NCBI RefSeq assembly: GCF_010894455.1
Contig: NZ_JAAIXY010000029.1
Location: forward strand, 1 to 64,000
Length of the DNA stretch: 64,000 nt
Reading direction: 5' to 3'
Source of the DNA: Myxococcus eversor
GTDB taxonomy: Bacteria > Myxococcota > Myxococcia > Myxococcales > Myxococcaceae
The notes under the pieces are model-generated. The model saw nothing but the letters and a program-made list of their open reading frames with translations. It had not been told where the DNA came from and searched no databases. The translations under genes and the position numbers were made by a program. Below are positions 23,006-33,501 of this stretch, one piece after another (the stretch's first letter is position 1; each line of letters starts with the position of its first letter).

Positions 23006-24721
23006 TCAGAGCTCCGTGCAGTTGAGCGCTATCTTCCGATGCTCCAGCGCCTGCCGGATGCCACTGTAGACGACCCCGTTCGACGCGAGTCCGACATGCT
23101 CGACGAGGTTGTCCTTGCAGAAGTCCTGCACCGTCACGTTGCACTGCAGCGCTTCCCCCGAGGGGCTCGTCCGGTCGCAGTTGTCCATCTTCCCGTTCGA
23201 GTCCGCCTTGGTGAACACGTCGTGCAAGGTGTTGATGTTGGTGTAGTAGATGGGGTCGTTCGGCGGGCGCGTGTTGATCTCCGCGATGAACGCCGAGCCC
23301 GCCTTCATCTGCTTGCAGGGCAGCGGGTCCGCGGCGCTGCCGGTGCAGTTGAACAACAGCCGCGCCACGAGGGCGAGCATCGGGTCATCGTTGGTGCCCT
23401 TGTGGGGCGTGCCCAGGCTGATGATGCTCTCCACCGACGCATTGCCGAAATCGCGCACGTATGCCCGTGCCACCGCGCCACCCTGGCTGTGGCCAATCAA
23501 GTGGACCTTGCTGGCGCCCGTCTGGAGCAGCACGTCCGCCACCTTGAACTTGAGCTGGCGCGCGCTCTCGTGCAAATCAATCAGTCCGCCGCTGGGCAGC
23601 TCGAAGAAGAAGCGCTGGTAGCCATCCCGGTCCAACCGGCTCTCCAACGTCCAGTAGAGGATTTCGCTCGCCAGCGTGCCGCCGACGATGAGCACCGGGT
23701 TCTTGCGCGCCGTCGGGGTGGGCGTGGGAGTCGGCGCCGGCGTGGGAAGCGGTGTGGTGGCGGGGACGGTGGTGATGCCGCAGCTCAACACGCTGGCCTG
23801 CGCGCTGCCCGGGTTGCTGATGAGCGGCGGGTCCGCGCCCCAGCAGGACCATGCGCCATCCGCCTGGGGACCGTGCTGCACCATGAACTGCGCATGAGCG
23901 GAGCCATTGCCGGCGTAGGAGAGGTCGCAGCCACCACTGAGGACCTTGCCGGTGGCGGCGGCGAGCGCTCGGGGATAGGCCACGCCCGAGGTCTTCACGC
24001 CCTGGCTCACCGCGCAGCGCAGCGCGGGCTTGGGGGTGAGCAGGGCGGCCTGCGCGGGGTCCACCGCGAGCTGACACGCGACGAGTGACGCGGTGACGGT
24101 GGCGTCCTGCGGATGGTTCGGCGGGTCCGCGGCCTGGCAGCGCCAGCCCTTGCCGTTGGCCGTGGGCTTGGAGACGACGATGTTCTCCGCGTGGATGGAG
24201 CCGTTCAGCGCGTGGGAGGAATCACAGCCGCCGGAGACGACGACATAGCCCTCGGTGGCGAGCTGCGGCGTGAGGGACACCTCGGCGAGCGGGTTGCGCG
24301 AGGGGCCCGTCTTCGCGCTGAGCGTCTTGCACTGCAAGCGCAGGCTGCTGACGTTCGGCGCGCTGGCCTTGCAGAAGGTGACGGAGGCCTTGGCCCACGC
24401 GGGATTGATGACGAGCGCGGGGTCGGCGCCCTTGCACCGCCAGCCGAAGTCCCCGTCGGGAGCGTTCTGCACCATGACCTCGGCGTGCGCGGAGTCATGG
24501 CCAAAGCGCGACACCTCGCATCCGCCACCCACGCGCACGTAGCCCTGCTGCTGCTTCGCGAGAGGAACGGACGCCACGGCCTTCGGATTGGCGCCGAGCC
24601 CCGTGGCCGGAGCGCGCTCCTGGAGCGTCTGACAATCGAAGGTCACCTGCGCCGAGGCCGTCGTGCCCACGAGCAGCAGCGCGGCGAGAAGGACTCCACG
24701 CGGACCCTGTGAGGAACTCAT
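23006..24721 (-). CDS. Secreted lipase with three Cys-containing N-terminal repeats
   Basis: The protein has 571 residues with a signal peptide (VLLAALLLVGTTASAQ). Residues ~27-290 hold three repeats of ~85 residues, each with paired cysteines and the core GGC...(F/A)GxxSAHAxxMVQ...W.C.GADP. A Pro/Thr linker (TPLPTPAPTPTPTPT) joins them to an alpha/beta-hydrolase lipase of the Burkholderia/Pseudomonas type: NPVLIVGGTLAS (oxyanion loop), LIGHSQGG with nucleophile S412, and late Asp/His (VEHVGLAS). The repeats may bind substrate or surface. The ATG at 24721 has GGAGG seven bases ahead and overlaps the stop of a 41-codon leader ORF. Confidence 0.8.
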   Translation of the reverse strand: MSSSQGPRGVLLAALLLVGTTASAQVTFDCQTLQERAPATGLGANPKAVASVPLAKQQQGYVRVGGGCEVSRFGHDSAHAEVMVQNAPDGDFGWRCKGADPALVINPAWAKASVTFCKASAPNVSSLRLQCKTLSAKTGPSRNPLAEVSLTPQLATEGYVVVSGGCDSSHALNGSIHAENIVVSKPTANGKGWRCQAADPPNHPQDATVTASLVACQLAVDPAQAALLTPKPALRCAVSQGVKTSGVAYPRALAAATGKVLSGGCDLSYAGNGSAHAQFMVQHGPQADGAWSCWGADPPLISNPGSAQASVLSCGITTVPATTPLPTPAPTPTPTPTARKNPVLIVGGTLASEILYWTLESRLDRDGYQRFFFELPSGGLIDLHESARQLKFKVADVLLQTGASKVHLIGHSQGGAVARAYVRDFGNASVESIISLGTPHKGTNDDPMLALVARLLFNCTGSAADPLPCKQMKAGSAFIAEINTRPPNDPIYYTNINTLHDVFTKADSNGKMDNCDRTSPSGEALQCNVTVQDFCKDNLVEHVGLASNGVVYSGIRQALEHRKIALNCTEL

Positions 24722-24843
24722 CGCGTGGCCTCCAGGGTGGAGGTGCGAAGGTCCTCGGAATGGTGGCGATAGCAAAGCCGCGTCACGGAGCGCGCCAGCG
24801 TGTGCGTGGCGGTGTGAAGCGGAATGAAGTGGAGCTGCGTCAT
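24718..24843 (-). CDS. 41-residue leader peptide coupled to the lipase gene
   Basis: The small frame starts MTQLHFIPLHTATHTLARSV at 24843 with a strong AGGAGAAGGA ribosome site, and its TGA overlaps the lipase ATG (ATGA). The peptide is rich in His, Thr and Arg, with no signal peptide or membrane helix. I recognise no family. The position and coupling suggest either a regulatory leader or a small cytoplasmic partner. The lipase has its own GGAGG inside this frame, so coupling may be partial. Confidence 0.5.
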   Translation of the reverse strand: MTQLHFIPLHTATHTLARSVTRLCYRHHSEDLRTSTLEATR

Positions 24844-24991
24844 GGAGTCCTTCTCCTTGCGGCAGCGAGCCAGGGCCGCGCTGCACGCGCCGAGGCGTGC
24901 TGCAAGCGTTGGACCCGTGGCGAGAAGACGCCTGTCCAAGAGCGAAGTGGAGCCGCGAACCCCATGCGAATCATTGCGGCCAATGGGAGCG

Positions 24992-25033
24992 GACGCGTCA
25001 CGGACACGTCAGGGCTGTTCCGTGACACGTCAG
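24992..25033. promoter_or_regulatory. Three phased direct repeats, candidate regulator site
   Basis: Three copies of GAC(G/A)CGTCA(C/G) begin at 24992, 25003 and 25024, that is 11 and 21 bases apart, about one and two turns of DNA. An inverted pair GTCACGGA/TCCGTGAC (24997-25004 and 25019-25026) overlaps them. They lie ~150 bases upstream of the lipase leader ORF. Confidence 0.4.
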
Positions 25034-25112
25034 CTTGGAATCGTCGGCGATGGCCCGGGGTGGAAAGGGCCCTGGTCCGTGGGGACCCAGCCCGAGAGCC
25101 CGAGATGTGTGG

Positions 25113-25895
25113 CTATAGCCCGACGTGGAGGCGATAGGTGTAGTCGATGGGAGTTCCCATCGGCGAGAGGGCCGTGACGTGCACGGTGTGCTTTCCCGGC
25201 GTCAGCGCGAGCATCAGCCACCACCCATCACTCACGCCTTGCTGTGGCGTGCCGGTGAGGCAGGGGTCGGGGAACTGGCCCACGAGGCTCGGGTGCGCGG
25301 AGAAGGTGAACAGGGGGCTGGTGTGACGGTGGGCGGAGTAGGGCACGGGTTTTCCATTCACCGTGACGCTCACGTCCTGGATGAGGTCATTGAAGCCGCG
25401 TGCGCCTTCGCGCAGGAACTGTTCGAGCGTCTGGCCCGGCGCGGGCTTGAAGTCGGGGTCGGGGCACGGGAAGTCATTGATGATGATCCACAGCGGTACG
25501 AGCACCCGCTTGCCGAACGGGACGCGGCACGTGCGCTGATAGGTCGTCGCGCCATCATAGGCCGGGACGAAGTACACCGGGCCTGACTGCTCCACACCGC
25601 AGTCCGCGTCGAGGACCAGCTCGGGGTTGCGCTCGGCGGGGACCTTGTATGTCCAGTACCACCACTGCTCCGTCCACGCGGTGATGCTCCGCCCCAGCAC
25701 GGGCAGGGCGCGTGGGAGGACCAGGGCGCCCTGTCCCGCCAGCACCGTGGCGTCCTCGGGCGACAGTGACAGTGGCGTCGCGTCCTCCAGTGGCACCACC
25801 TCCGGGGAGGTGGCCTCCGACGACTCCTGCGTCCCACCACAGCCCGCGACCCAGCCCGCGAGCACACACGACACCATCCAGCGTCCAAGCCGCAT
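25113..25895 (-). CDS. Lipoprotein of unknown function
   Basis: The protein has 260 residues with a lipoprotein signal (SCVLAGWVAGCGGT, lipobox VAGC). The mature domain contains WTEQWWYWTYKVPAERNP, a pair of cysteines (DADCGVEQSG, RTCRVPFG), VLVPLWIIINDFPCPDPD and an immunoglobulin-like end (LTPGKHTVHVTALSPMGTP). Similar proteins are seen in myxobacteria and some other bacteria without a known role; I cannot name a family. The ATG follows AGAGG by about six bases. It is monocistronic, between the AraC gene and the lipase unit, all on the same strand. Confidence 0.65.
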   Translation of the reverse strand: MRLGRWMVSCVLAGWVAGCGGTQESSEATSPEVVPLEDATPLSLSPEDATVLAGQGALVLPRALPVLGRSITAWTEQWWYWTYKVPAERNPELVLDADCGVEQSGPVYFVPAYDGATTYQRTCRVPFGKRVLVPLWIIINDFPCPDPDFKPAPGQTLEQFLREGARGFNDLIQDVSVTVNGKPVPYSAHRHTSPLFTFSAHPSLVGQFPDPCLTGTPQQGVSDGWWLMLALTPGKHTVHVTALSPMGTPIDYTYRLHVGL

Positions 25896-25980
25896 AGGAC
25901 CTCTCTCCTCGAAGGTGATGACCTCCAAGGTAGAGAGGCTCGCGCGGAGCGTCTTGTACGCCGTTGCGCTCTCGTGGCCT

Positions 25981-26853
25981 CTACGTCCGGGAGACGCACC
26001 GAGGCGCGTGTACGGCGGAGCGGTACTCGCCCGGAGTCACCCCGAGGGTGCGGGTGAATTGCTTCACCAGGTGGCTCTGGTCCGCGAGGCCACAGGCGAG
26101 CGCCACTTCGCCCATCGGCATGTTCGTGGCGAGCAGTCGCTGTGCGTGACGGACTCGAAGGCAGCGCAGGTACACCTGGGGCGTCTGGCCCGTCTGCTCC
26201 CGGAAGCTGCGCACGAAGTGCCAGGGACTGAGTCGCGCCTCGCGTGCCAGCTCCGTCAGCGAGATGTTGCGAGTCACACTCGCTTCGATGAGCGCCCTCG
26301 CGCGACGCACGCCCGGCGCACAGGGTGTCGCCCTGGCACTGCTTCCATGAGAGGCCGCGTGCCGATTCACCAGTCCAACGAGCAGTGAAAGCAGGTCCGC
26401 TTCGCGCTCCAGCGTGGAGGTGCTCGGGTCGACCATGCCCGCGAACACCAGGGAGAACGCCCGCATCAGCGCGGGGTCGTCGATGAGGGGCGCCGCGAAG
26501 TCCGGCGGCCCGCGCGATTCGGACGCCGTCTCCCGCGAGGCGGCCTCCATCACCTCGGGGGCGATGTAGAGGATGCGGTACGTCCAGCCCACGCCGGGGT
26601 CCGCCGCGCGACCCGAGTGCATCTGCCCGGGATTGAGGGCGAACAACCGGCCCGCGGGGGCCACCACCGTGTTGCCCCGGATGAGCAGTGCCTCCGCGCC
26701 CCGGTCCATGCTGACGAGCGAGAACATGTCATGCGAATGGGGGGCGAAGGTGTGCCGGGTGTAGCTCGCGTGCTGGGCCTCCAGCCCTCGGATATCCGGG
26801 CGAACCCAGAAGCGGGGCGTCGGAACAGCATGCATCTCGGGAATGGCAACCAT
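25981..26853 (-). CDS. AraC-family transcriptional regulator
   Basis: The protein has 290 residues. An N-terminal AraC-type cupin (HTFAPHSHDMFSLVSMDRG; PAGRLFALNPGQMHSGRA) would sense a ligand. The C-terminal ~100 residues hold two helix-turn-helix motifs: SLTELAREARLSPWHFVRSF with QTGQTPQVYLRCLRVRHAQR, and GEVALACGLADQSHLVKQFT with RTLGVTPGEYR. The target is unknown; the downstream lipoprotein gene on the same strand is one candidate. A perfect short palindrome (CTGGCCC-GT-GGGCCAG, 26877-26892) sits just upstream of the start. Confidence 0.85.
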   Translation of the reverse strand: MVAIPEMHAVPTPRFWVRPDIRGLEAQHASYTRHTFAPHSHDMFSLVSMDRGAEALLIRGNTVVAPAGRLFALNPGQMHSGRAADPGVGWTYRILYIAPEVMEAASRETASESRGPPDFAAPLIDDPALMRAFSLVFAGMVDPSTSTLEREADLLSLLVGLVNRHAASHGSSARATPCAPGVRRARALIEASVTRNISLTELAREARLSPWHFVRSFREQTGQTPQVYLRCLRVRHAQRLLATNMPMGEVALACGLADQSHLVKQFTRTLGVTPGEYRSAVHAPRCVSRT

Positions 26854-27042
26854 GGGAAGGCCCCCTCGGACAGGCCCTGGCCCGTGGGCCAGTGCGTGCC
26901 GGAAAACCTACCCGGCCCCGCTCTCCCCTCTGCTCGCGAGGCTCTCAGGTGAGGGGTATCTTCCGGGGGCTCGACGGTCCGTGTGTTACCCTGGTCCGTT
27001 TCGCCGCGCGCCGAAGCCCGCACCGAACCGCGCTCCGCACAA

Positions 27043-27069
27043 GAGCGGGCTCCACCTTCGAGCCCGCTC
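27043..27069. terminator. Hairpin downstream of the encapsulin operon
   Basis: GAGCGGGCT (27043-27051) pairs perfectly with AGCCCGCTC (27061-27069) across nine bases, just past the stop of the last encapsulin gene on the minus strand. Confidence 0.5.
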
Positions 27070-27082
27070 CGGTGGCGAAACC

Positions 27083-28489
27083 TCAGCTGCCCAGTTCGAC
27101 GTTCTCGAGCACGCCGAGCGCGTCCGGAATCAGGAGCGCCGCGGAGAAGTAGGTGCTGACGAGATAGGACGAGAGGGCCTTCTCGCTGATGTCCATGCGA
27201 CGCACGGACACGCCCGGCTCGACCTCGTCCTGGAGCCCCGTGCGGGTCAGGCCGATGACGCCCTGGTCCGACTCACCGGTGCGCATCACGATGATGGAGC
27301 TGGTGCGCTGCTCGGTGATGGGAATCTTGTCGCACGGCAGCATGGGAACACCGCGCCACGCCATGGCCTTGGTGCCCTGCACGTCCACCACCGTCGGGTA
27401 CAGCCCGCGGCGGGTGCACTCCCGACCGAACGCGGCGATGGTGCGCGGGTGGGCCAGGAAGAAGCGCGACTTGCGGCGCCGGCTCAAGAGCTCGTCCATG
27501 TCGTCCGGCGTCGGAGGGCCGGAGCGGGTGTGGATGCGCTGCTTCAGGTCGGCGTTGTGCAGCAGGCCGAAGTCGCGGTTGTTGATGAGCTCGTGCTCCT
27601 GCCGCTCCTTCAGCGCCTCAATCGTCAGCCGGAGCTGCTGCTCCGTCTGGTTCATCGGCCCGTTGAACAGGTCCGCGACGCGGGTGTGCACGCGGAGCAC
27701 CGTCTGCGCCACGCTCAGCTCGTACTCGCGCGGGGCCAGCTCGTAGTCCACATAACCGCCGTGAATCGACGGCTCGCCGGAGTGTCCGGCGGCCATCGGA
27801 ATCGCCGCCTGCCCCATCTTGTCCTGGGGCTTCTTCAGGCGCTCCTTGTACCGCTCCACGTGCGCCTGCAGCGCGGGCGACTGGAGGATGAGGGCCTCGA
27901 ACACCTGCTGCGGCAGCGCCAGCACCGTGCAGGCCGTGGTCGCCTTGACGGTGAAGCCCCAGTGGTCGTTCGACTCCACCACCGCCTGGTCACCGAAGTG
28001 GTCGCCGTCCGCGAGCGTGTCCAGCGTCAGCTCGTCCCCGTACTTGCCCTTGCCCAGCTTCTTCGCCTTGCCGTGGGCAATCAGGAACACGTGCTCGGCG
28101 GGAGCACCTGCCTCGACGATGGAGTCCCCGGCCTTGTACTCCTTCTGGACGAAGCGGCTCGCCAGGGCCTGGAACACGGAGTCGTCACCCTCGAAGCCGC
28201 GCAGCAGCGGCAGCTTGTGGAGCTCCTGAGCGGGCACTTCCACCCGGGCGCCCACGTTGCCGAAGTTGAGCCGGTCGTCTCCCACCGCGTAGCTCAGGCG
28301 ACGGTTGACGCGGTACGTGCCGCCCGTCACCTCCACCCACGGCAGCATGCGCAACAGCCACCGGGGGGTGATGCCCTGCATCTGCGGAACAGTCTTGGTC
28401 GTCGTCGCGAGCTGGCGAGCACCCGCCGTGCTCAAGCTCGTCAGCTGCGAGTCCATGCCACCGCCGCCTGGATTGTTTGGGTTCGTCAT
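27083..28489 (-). CDS. Family 2B encapsulin shell protein, paralogue B
   Basis: The protein has 468 residues. An N-terminal arm and E-loop-like part (QMQGITPRWLLRMLPWVEVT; YRVNRRLSYAVGD) is followed by an inserted cyclic-nucleotide-binding-like domain at ~95-215 (LPLLRGFEGDDSVFQALASR...VFLIAHGKAKKL), then the HK97-type shell domain: YELSVAQTVLRVHTRVADLF, LINNRDFGLLHNADLKQRI, and a C-terminal YFSAALLIPDALGVLENVE. This layout is that of family 2B encapsulins, which form icosahedral protein compartments. It starts 15 bases after paralogue A with GGAAGG ahead. Both shells sit behind a geosmin synthase, the likely cargo. A mixed two-component shell is plausible. Confidence 0.85.
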   Translation of the reverse strand: MTNPNNPGGGGMDSQLTSLSTAGARQLATTTKTVPQMQGITPRWLLRMLPWVEVTGGTYRVNRRLSYAVGDDRLNFGNVGARVEVPAQELHKLPLLRGFEGDDSVFQALASRFVQKEYKAGDSIVEAGAPAEHVFLIAHGKAKKLGKGKYGDELTLDTLADGDHFGDQAVVESNDHWGFTVKATTACTVLALPQQVFEALILQSPALQAHVERYKERLKKPQDKMGQAAIPMAAGHSGEPSIHGGYVDYELAPREYELSVAQTVLRVHTRVADLFNGPMNQTEQQLRLTIEALKERQEHELINNRDFGLLHNADLKQRIHTRSGPPTPDDMDELLSRRRKSRFFLAHPRTIAAFGRECTRRGLYPTVVDVQGTKAMAWRGVPMLPCDKIPITEQRTSSIIVMRTGESDQGVIGLTRTGLQDEVEPGVSVRRMDISEKALSSYLVSTYFSAALLIPDALGVLENVELGS

Positions 28490-28504
28490 GGCGTGGGCCT
28501 TCCG

Positions 28505-29914
28505 TTACTCCGAGCGGCCAATCTCGACGCTCTCCAGGATGCCGAGCGCGTCCGGGATGAGGACGGCGGCGGAGAAGTACGCGCTGACCAGGTAGTTGAT
28601 GATGGCCTTCTCGTTGATGCCCATGAAGCGCACGGAGAGGCTGGGCTCGATTTCGTCGGGGATGCCGGCCTGGTGCAGACCGACGACGCCCTGGTTCTTC
28701 TCACCCGCGCGCATCAGCAGGATGGAGCTGGTGCGGGAGTCGGAGACGGGAATCTTGTTGCACGGGAAGATGGGGATGCCGCGCCACGCGGGCACCATGT
28801 TGCCGTTGAGCTCCACGCTCGTGGGGTAGATGCCGCGGCGGTTGCACTCCTGGCCGAAGGCGGCGATGGCGCGCGGGTGCGCCAGGAAGAAGGACGGGTC
28901 CTTCCACACCGTGGAGAGCAGCTCGTCCATGTCGTCCGGCGTCGGAGGGCCGGAGCGGGTGTGGATGCGCTGCTTCAGGTCGGCGTTGTGGAGCAGGCCG
29001 AAGTCGCGGTTGTTGATGAGCTCGTGCTCCTTGCGCTCCTTCAGGGCCTCCACCGTCAGACGCAGCTGCTGCTCCGTCTGGTTCATCGGCTCGTTGAAGA
29101 GGTCCGCGACGCGGCTGTGAATCTGGAGCACCGTCTGCGCGACGCTCAGCTCGTACTCGCGCGGGGACGTCTCGTAGTCCACGTACGTGCCCGGCAGCAC
29201 CGGCTCGCCCGTGTGGCCCGCGGCCAGCTCGATGGCGGCCTGGCCCGACGTGTCCTGCTTCTTCTTCGAGAGCGCCTTGAACTGCTCGATGTGCTTCTGG
29301 AGCGAGGGCGACAGGGCGACCACCGCCTCGAACGCCGACTGCTGGAGCATCAGCACGGTGCAGGGCGTGACGGCCTTCGCGGTGAAGGTCCAGTAGTCCT
29401 GCGACTCCAGCAGCGCCTGGAAGCTGTAGTGGTCGCCGTCGGCGAGCACGCCAATCACCGTCTCGTCGCCGTACTTGCCGGCTCCAATCTGGTTCACCTT
29501 GCCGTGGGCGATGAGGCAGATGGAGTCCGCCTCCTGGCCCTTCGCGGTGATGACCTCGCCCGCCTTGAACTCCTTCTGCTCGAAGCGGTTGGCCAGGGCC
29601 TGCAGCACTTCCACGTCGTCGAACCCGCGCAGCAGGGGCAGCTCACACAGCTCCTGGGGGATGACCTGGACCTTGGCGCCGGCGGTGGTGAACGTCACGC
29701 GGCCATCGCCCACCGCGTACGTCATGCGGCGGTTGACGCGGTACACGCCACCGGACACCTGCACCCAGGGCAGCAGCTTGAGCAGCCACCGGGAGGAGAT
29801 GCCCTGCATCTGCGGAACGGACTTGGTCGTCGTCGCGAGCTGCCGCGCCGCCGCCGTCCCGAGGCTCAACAGTTGGTTCTCCGCTTCGTTACCGGGCTTG
29901 TTCGAGTTCGCCAT
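28505..29914 (-). CDS. Family 2B encapsulin shell protein, paralogue A
   Basis: The protein has 469 residues, closely related to the next gene throughout. The order is: Asn/Gly-rich tip, QMQGISSRWLLKLLPWVQVS, cyclic-nucleotide-binding-like insert at ~95-215 (ICLIAHGKVNQIGAGKYGDE; VLADGDHYSFQALLESQDYW), then the HK97-fold shell (REYELSVAQTVLQIHSRVAD; ELINNRDFGLLHNADLKQRI; AYFSAAVLIPDALGILESVE). The insert lacks the Gly-Glu and Arg of a normal phosphate-binding cassette, so nucleotide binding is doubtful. It lies 59 bases after the geosmin synthase gene and 15 before paralogue B, so all three are probably one transcript. Confidence 0.87.
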   Translation of the reverse strand: MANSNKPGNEAENQLLSLGTAAARQLATTTKSVPQMQGISSRWLLKLLPWVQVSGGVYRVNRRMTYAVGDGRVTFTTAGAKVQVIPQELCELPLLRGFDDVEVLQALANRFEQKEFKAGEVITAKGQEADSICLIAHGKVNQIGAGKYGDETVIGVLADGDHYSFQALLESQDYWTFTAKAVTPCTVLMLQQSAFEAVVALSPSLQKHIEQFKALSKKKQDTSGQAAIELAAGHTGEPVLPGTYVDYETSPREYELSVAQTVLQIHSRVADLFNEPMNQTEQQLRLTVEALKERKEHELINNRDFGLLHNADLKQRIHTRSGPPTPDDMDELLSTVWKDPSFFLAHPRAIAAFGQECNRRGIYPTSVELNGNMVPAWRGIPIFPCNKIPVSDSRTSSILLMRAGEKNQGVVGLHQAGIPDEIEPSLSVRFMGINEKAIINYLVSAYFSAAVLIPDALGILESVEIGRSE

Positions 29915-29973
29915 GAGGACACCTTGTCTTTCAGAGGTGGGGAGACTGGGAAAGGGTTGGGATTACGAATGAG

Positions 29974-32235
<2,262 letters not shown>

Positions 32236-32518
32236 GGGTGCCCCTCGTTGTGACGGGGCGCTTTGTAAAGTGTTTGAAATGATGAATCCACGGATTACTC
32301 AAGCAAAAGATAAAATCGAAGGAATGCTGTTTTTTCTGAGTCTCCGGGTTGGGTAAAGCCGCACCCAGTGGGGTGATATTGATTGAACTCGTTTTCTCAG
32401 GGATGGAGAGAAACAGGGAGGCATTCGCTGTTGGAACGAGATATTCGTGGAATTGTTGCTTGTGATTGTGCCTGCGCCGGCTTGGCTCGGATGAAGGGGC
32501 CGGGCTAGCGTCGAGGCC
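32236..32518. other. A/T-rich promoter region of the geosmin/encapsulin operon
   Basis: These 283 bases separate divergent genes. The part nearest the geosmin synthase start is strikingly A/T-rich for this genome (around 32265-32335), as expected for its promoter. I could not settle on a -35/-10 pair. Confidence 0.5.
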
Positions 32519-33337
32519 ATGCTCCTCGTCACCCAGGGCCGCGAGCCGCGCCGTCAGTTGCTCCTCAAGCCCTCGCCCGGGTCGAAGCAGGTCGTCTCCG
32601 CGCTCCACTCCTCGTCGGTGACGGTGGAGACGGGTGGCACCCCGCGCCGCGCGCCACCGGTGCCCTCCACGCGGATGACCTTCATCATCCACGTCCAGTC
32701 CGTCTCGCCGGAGGGGGACACGCGTTATGATTTCACGCTCGACGCGGTGGACCTGCTCGTCCAACCCGGCACGCCCGAGCAGCACGTGGACGAGGTGCGC
32801 AAGAGCCTCGCGTTCCTGCCGGGCCTCTCCGGCACGGGGCTGTCCGGGCGGCGGGGCAACTCCCTCGACTTGAAGCCGCCGGCCCAGCTTGACGCACGGC
32901 GGCGCAGGGAACTGCAAGACCTGGCCAAGGCGCTCCAGTTCGTGGGCAACCCCTTTCCGCAGGAAGCCATTGGCCTGGGAGCGCGGTGGGATCAGCCGTT
33001 GTATGGCAGCGGCCCCGTGGGGACGCAGGGGACGGCCAGCTTCGAGCTGTTCTCCCTGGAGGGGAGCAGGGCGGGGACGCGCTTCCTCATCCAACAGACG
33101 TCGAAGAACCAGCCGGTGCCGGCCGAATACCAGACGCGCCCGGATGGCTCCGAGCGGATGATGATCCGCTCGCAGACGAAGGGGGAGACCGTGTTCCGGT
33201 TGGACAGGCTCTGGCCCGCGAGCAGTGAGATGGAGATGCGCGTCCAGGCGGACCTGTCCGCGGAGAAGGAAGACCCGCCGCGTCGCCTCAAAATCATCAC
33301 CGACGTGAAGGTGCGCCTGGAGGAGAAGGACGCCTGA
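32519..33337 (+). CDS. Conserved hypothetical protein, DUF6263-like
   Basis: The protein has 272 residues. The frame is closed by a stop shortly upstream, and the ATG at 32519 follows GAGG. No signal peptide is visible although related proteins are usually exported. Features include LLLKPSPGSKQVVSALHSSS, TRMTFIIHVQSVSPEGDTRY, DFTLDAVDLLV and a C-terminal WPASSEMEMRVQADLSAE/LKIITDVKVRL. The alternating strands suggest a beta-sandwich, a pattern I associate loosely with DUF6263. The role is unknown. It is divergent from the geosmin operon. Confidence 0.5.
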   Translation: MLLVTQGREPRRQLLLKPSPGSKQVVSALHSSSVTVETGGTPRRAPPVPSTRMTFIIHVQSVSPEGDTRYDFTLDAVDLLVQPGTPEQHVDEVRKSLAFLPGLSGTGLSGRRGNSLDLKPPAQLDARRRRELQDLAKALQFVGNPFPQEAIGLGARWDQPLYGSGPVGTQGTASFELFSLEGSRAGTRFLIQQTSKNQPVPAEYQTRPDGSERMMIRSQTKGETVFRLDRLWPASSEMEMRVQADLSAEKEDPPRRLKIITDVKVRLEEKDA

Positions 33338-33501
33338 GGAGACCTGGGACGTCTTGCATTGCCGACCCGCCTTCCTGACTCACACAACTGGGGCGGTGCA
33401 ATCTCGGATAATCTCTTTCATGATGACGAGTGAAGCCGCGTTGCGGGCTGGACTCGTGTAGGTCCATGTCCGCCGTGGCGGACTTTCGCGGAGTTGGGGG
33501 C

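Noticed and set aside
26877..26892. Perfect palindrome CTGGCCC-GT-GGGCCAG upstream of the AraC gene
   Set aside because: Short and GC-only; such palindromes arise by chance in this DNA and AraC proteins favour direct repeats, so it is not listed as an operator.
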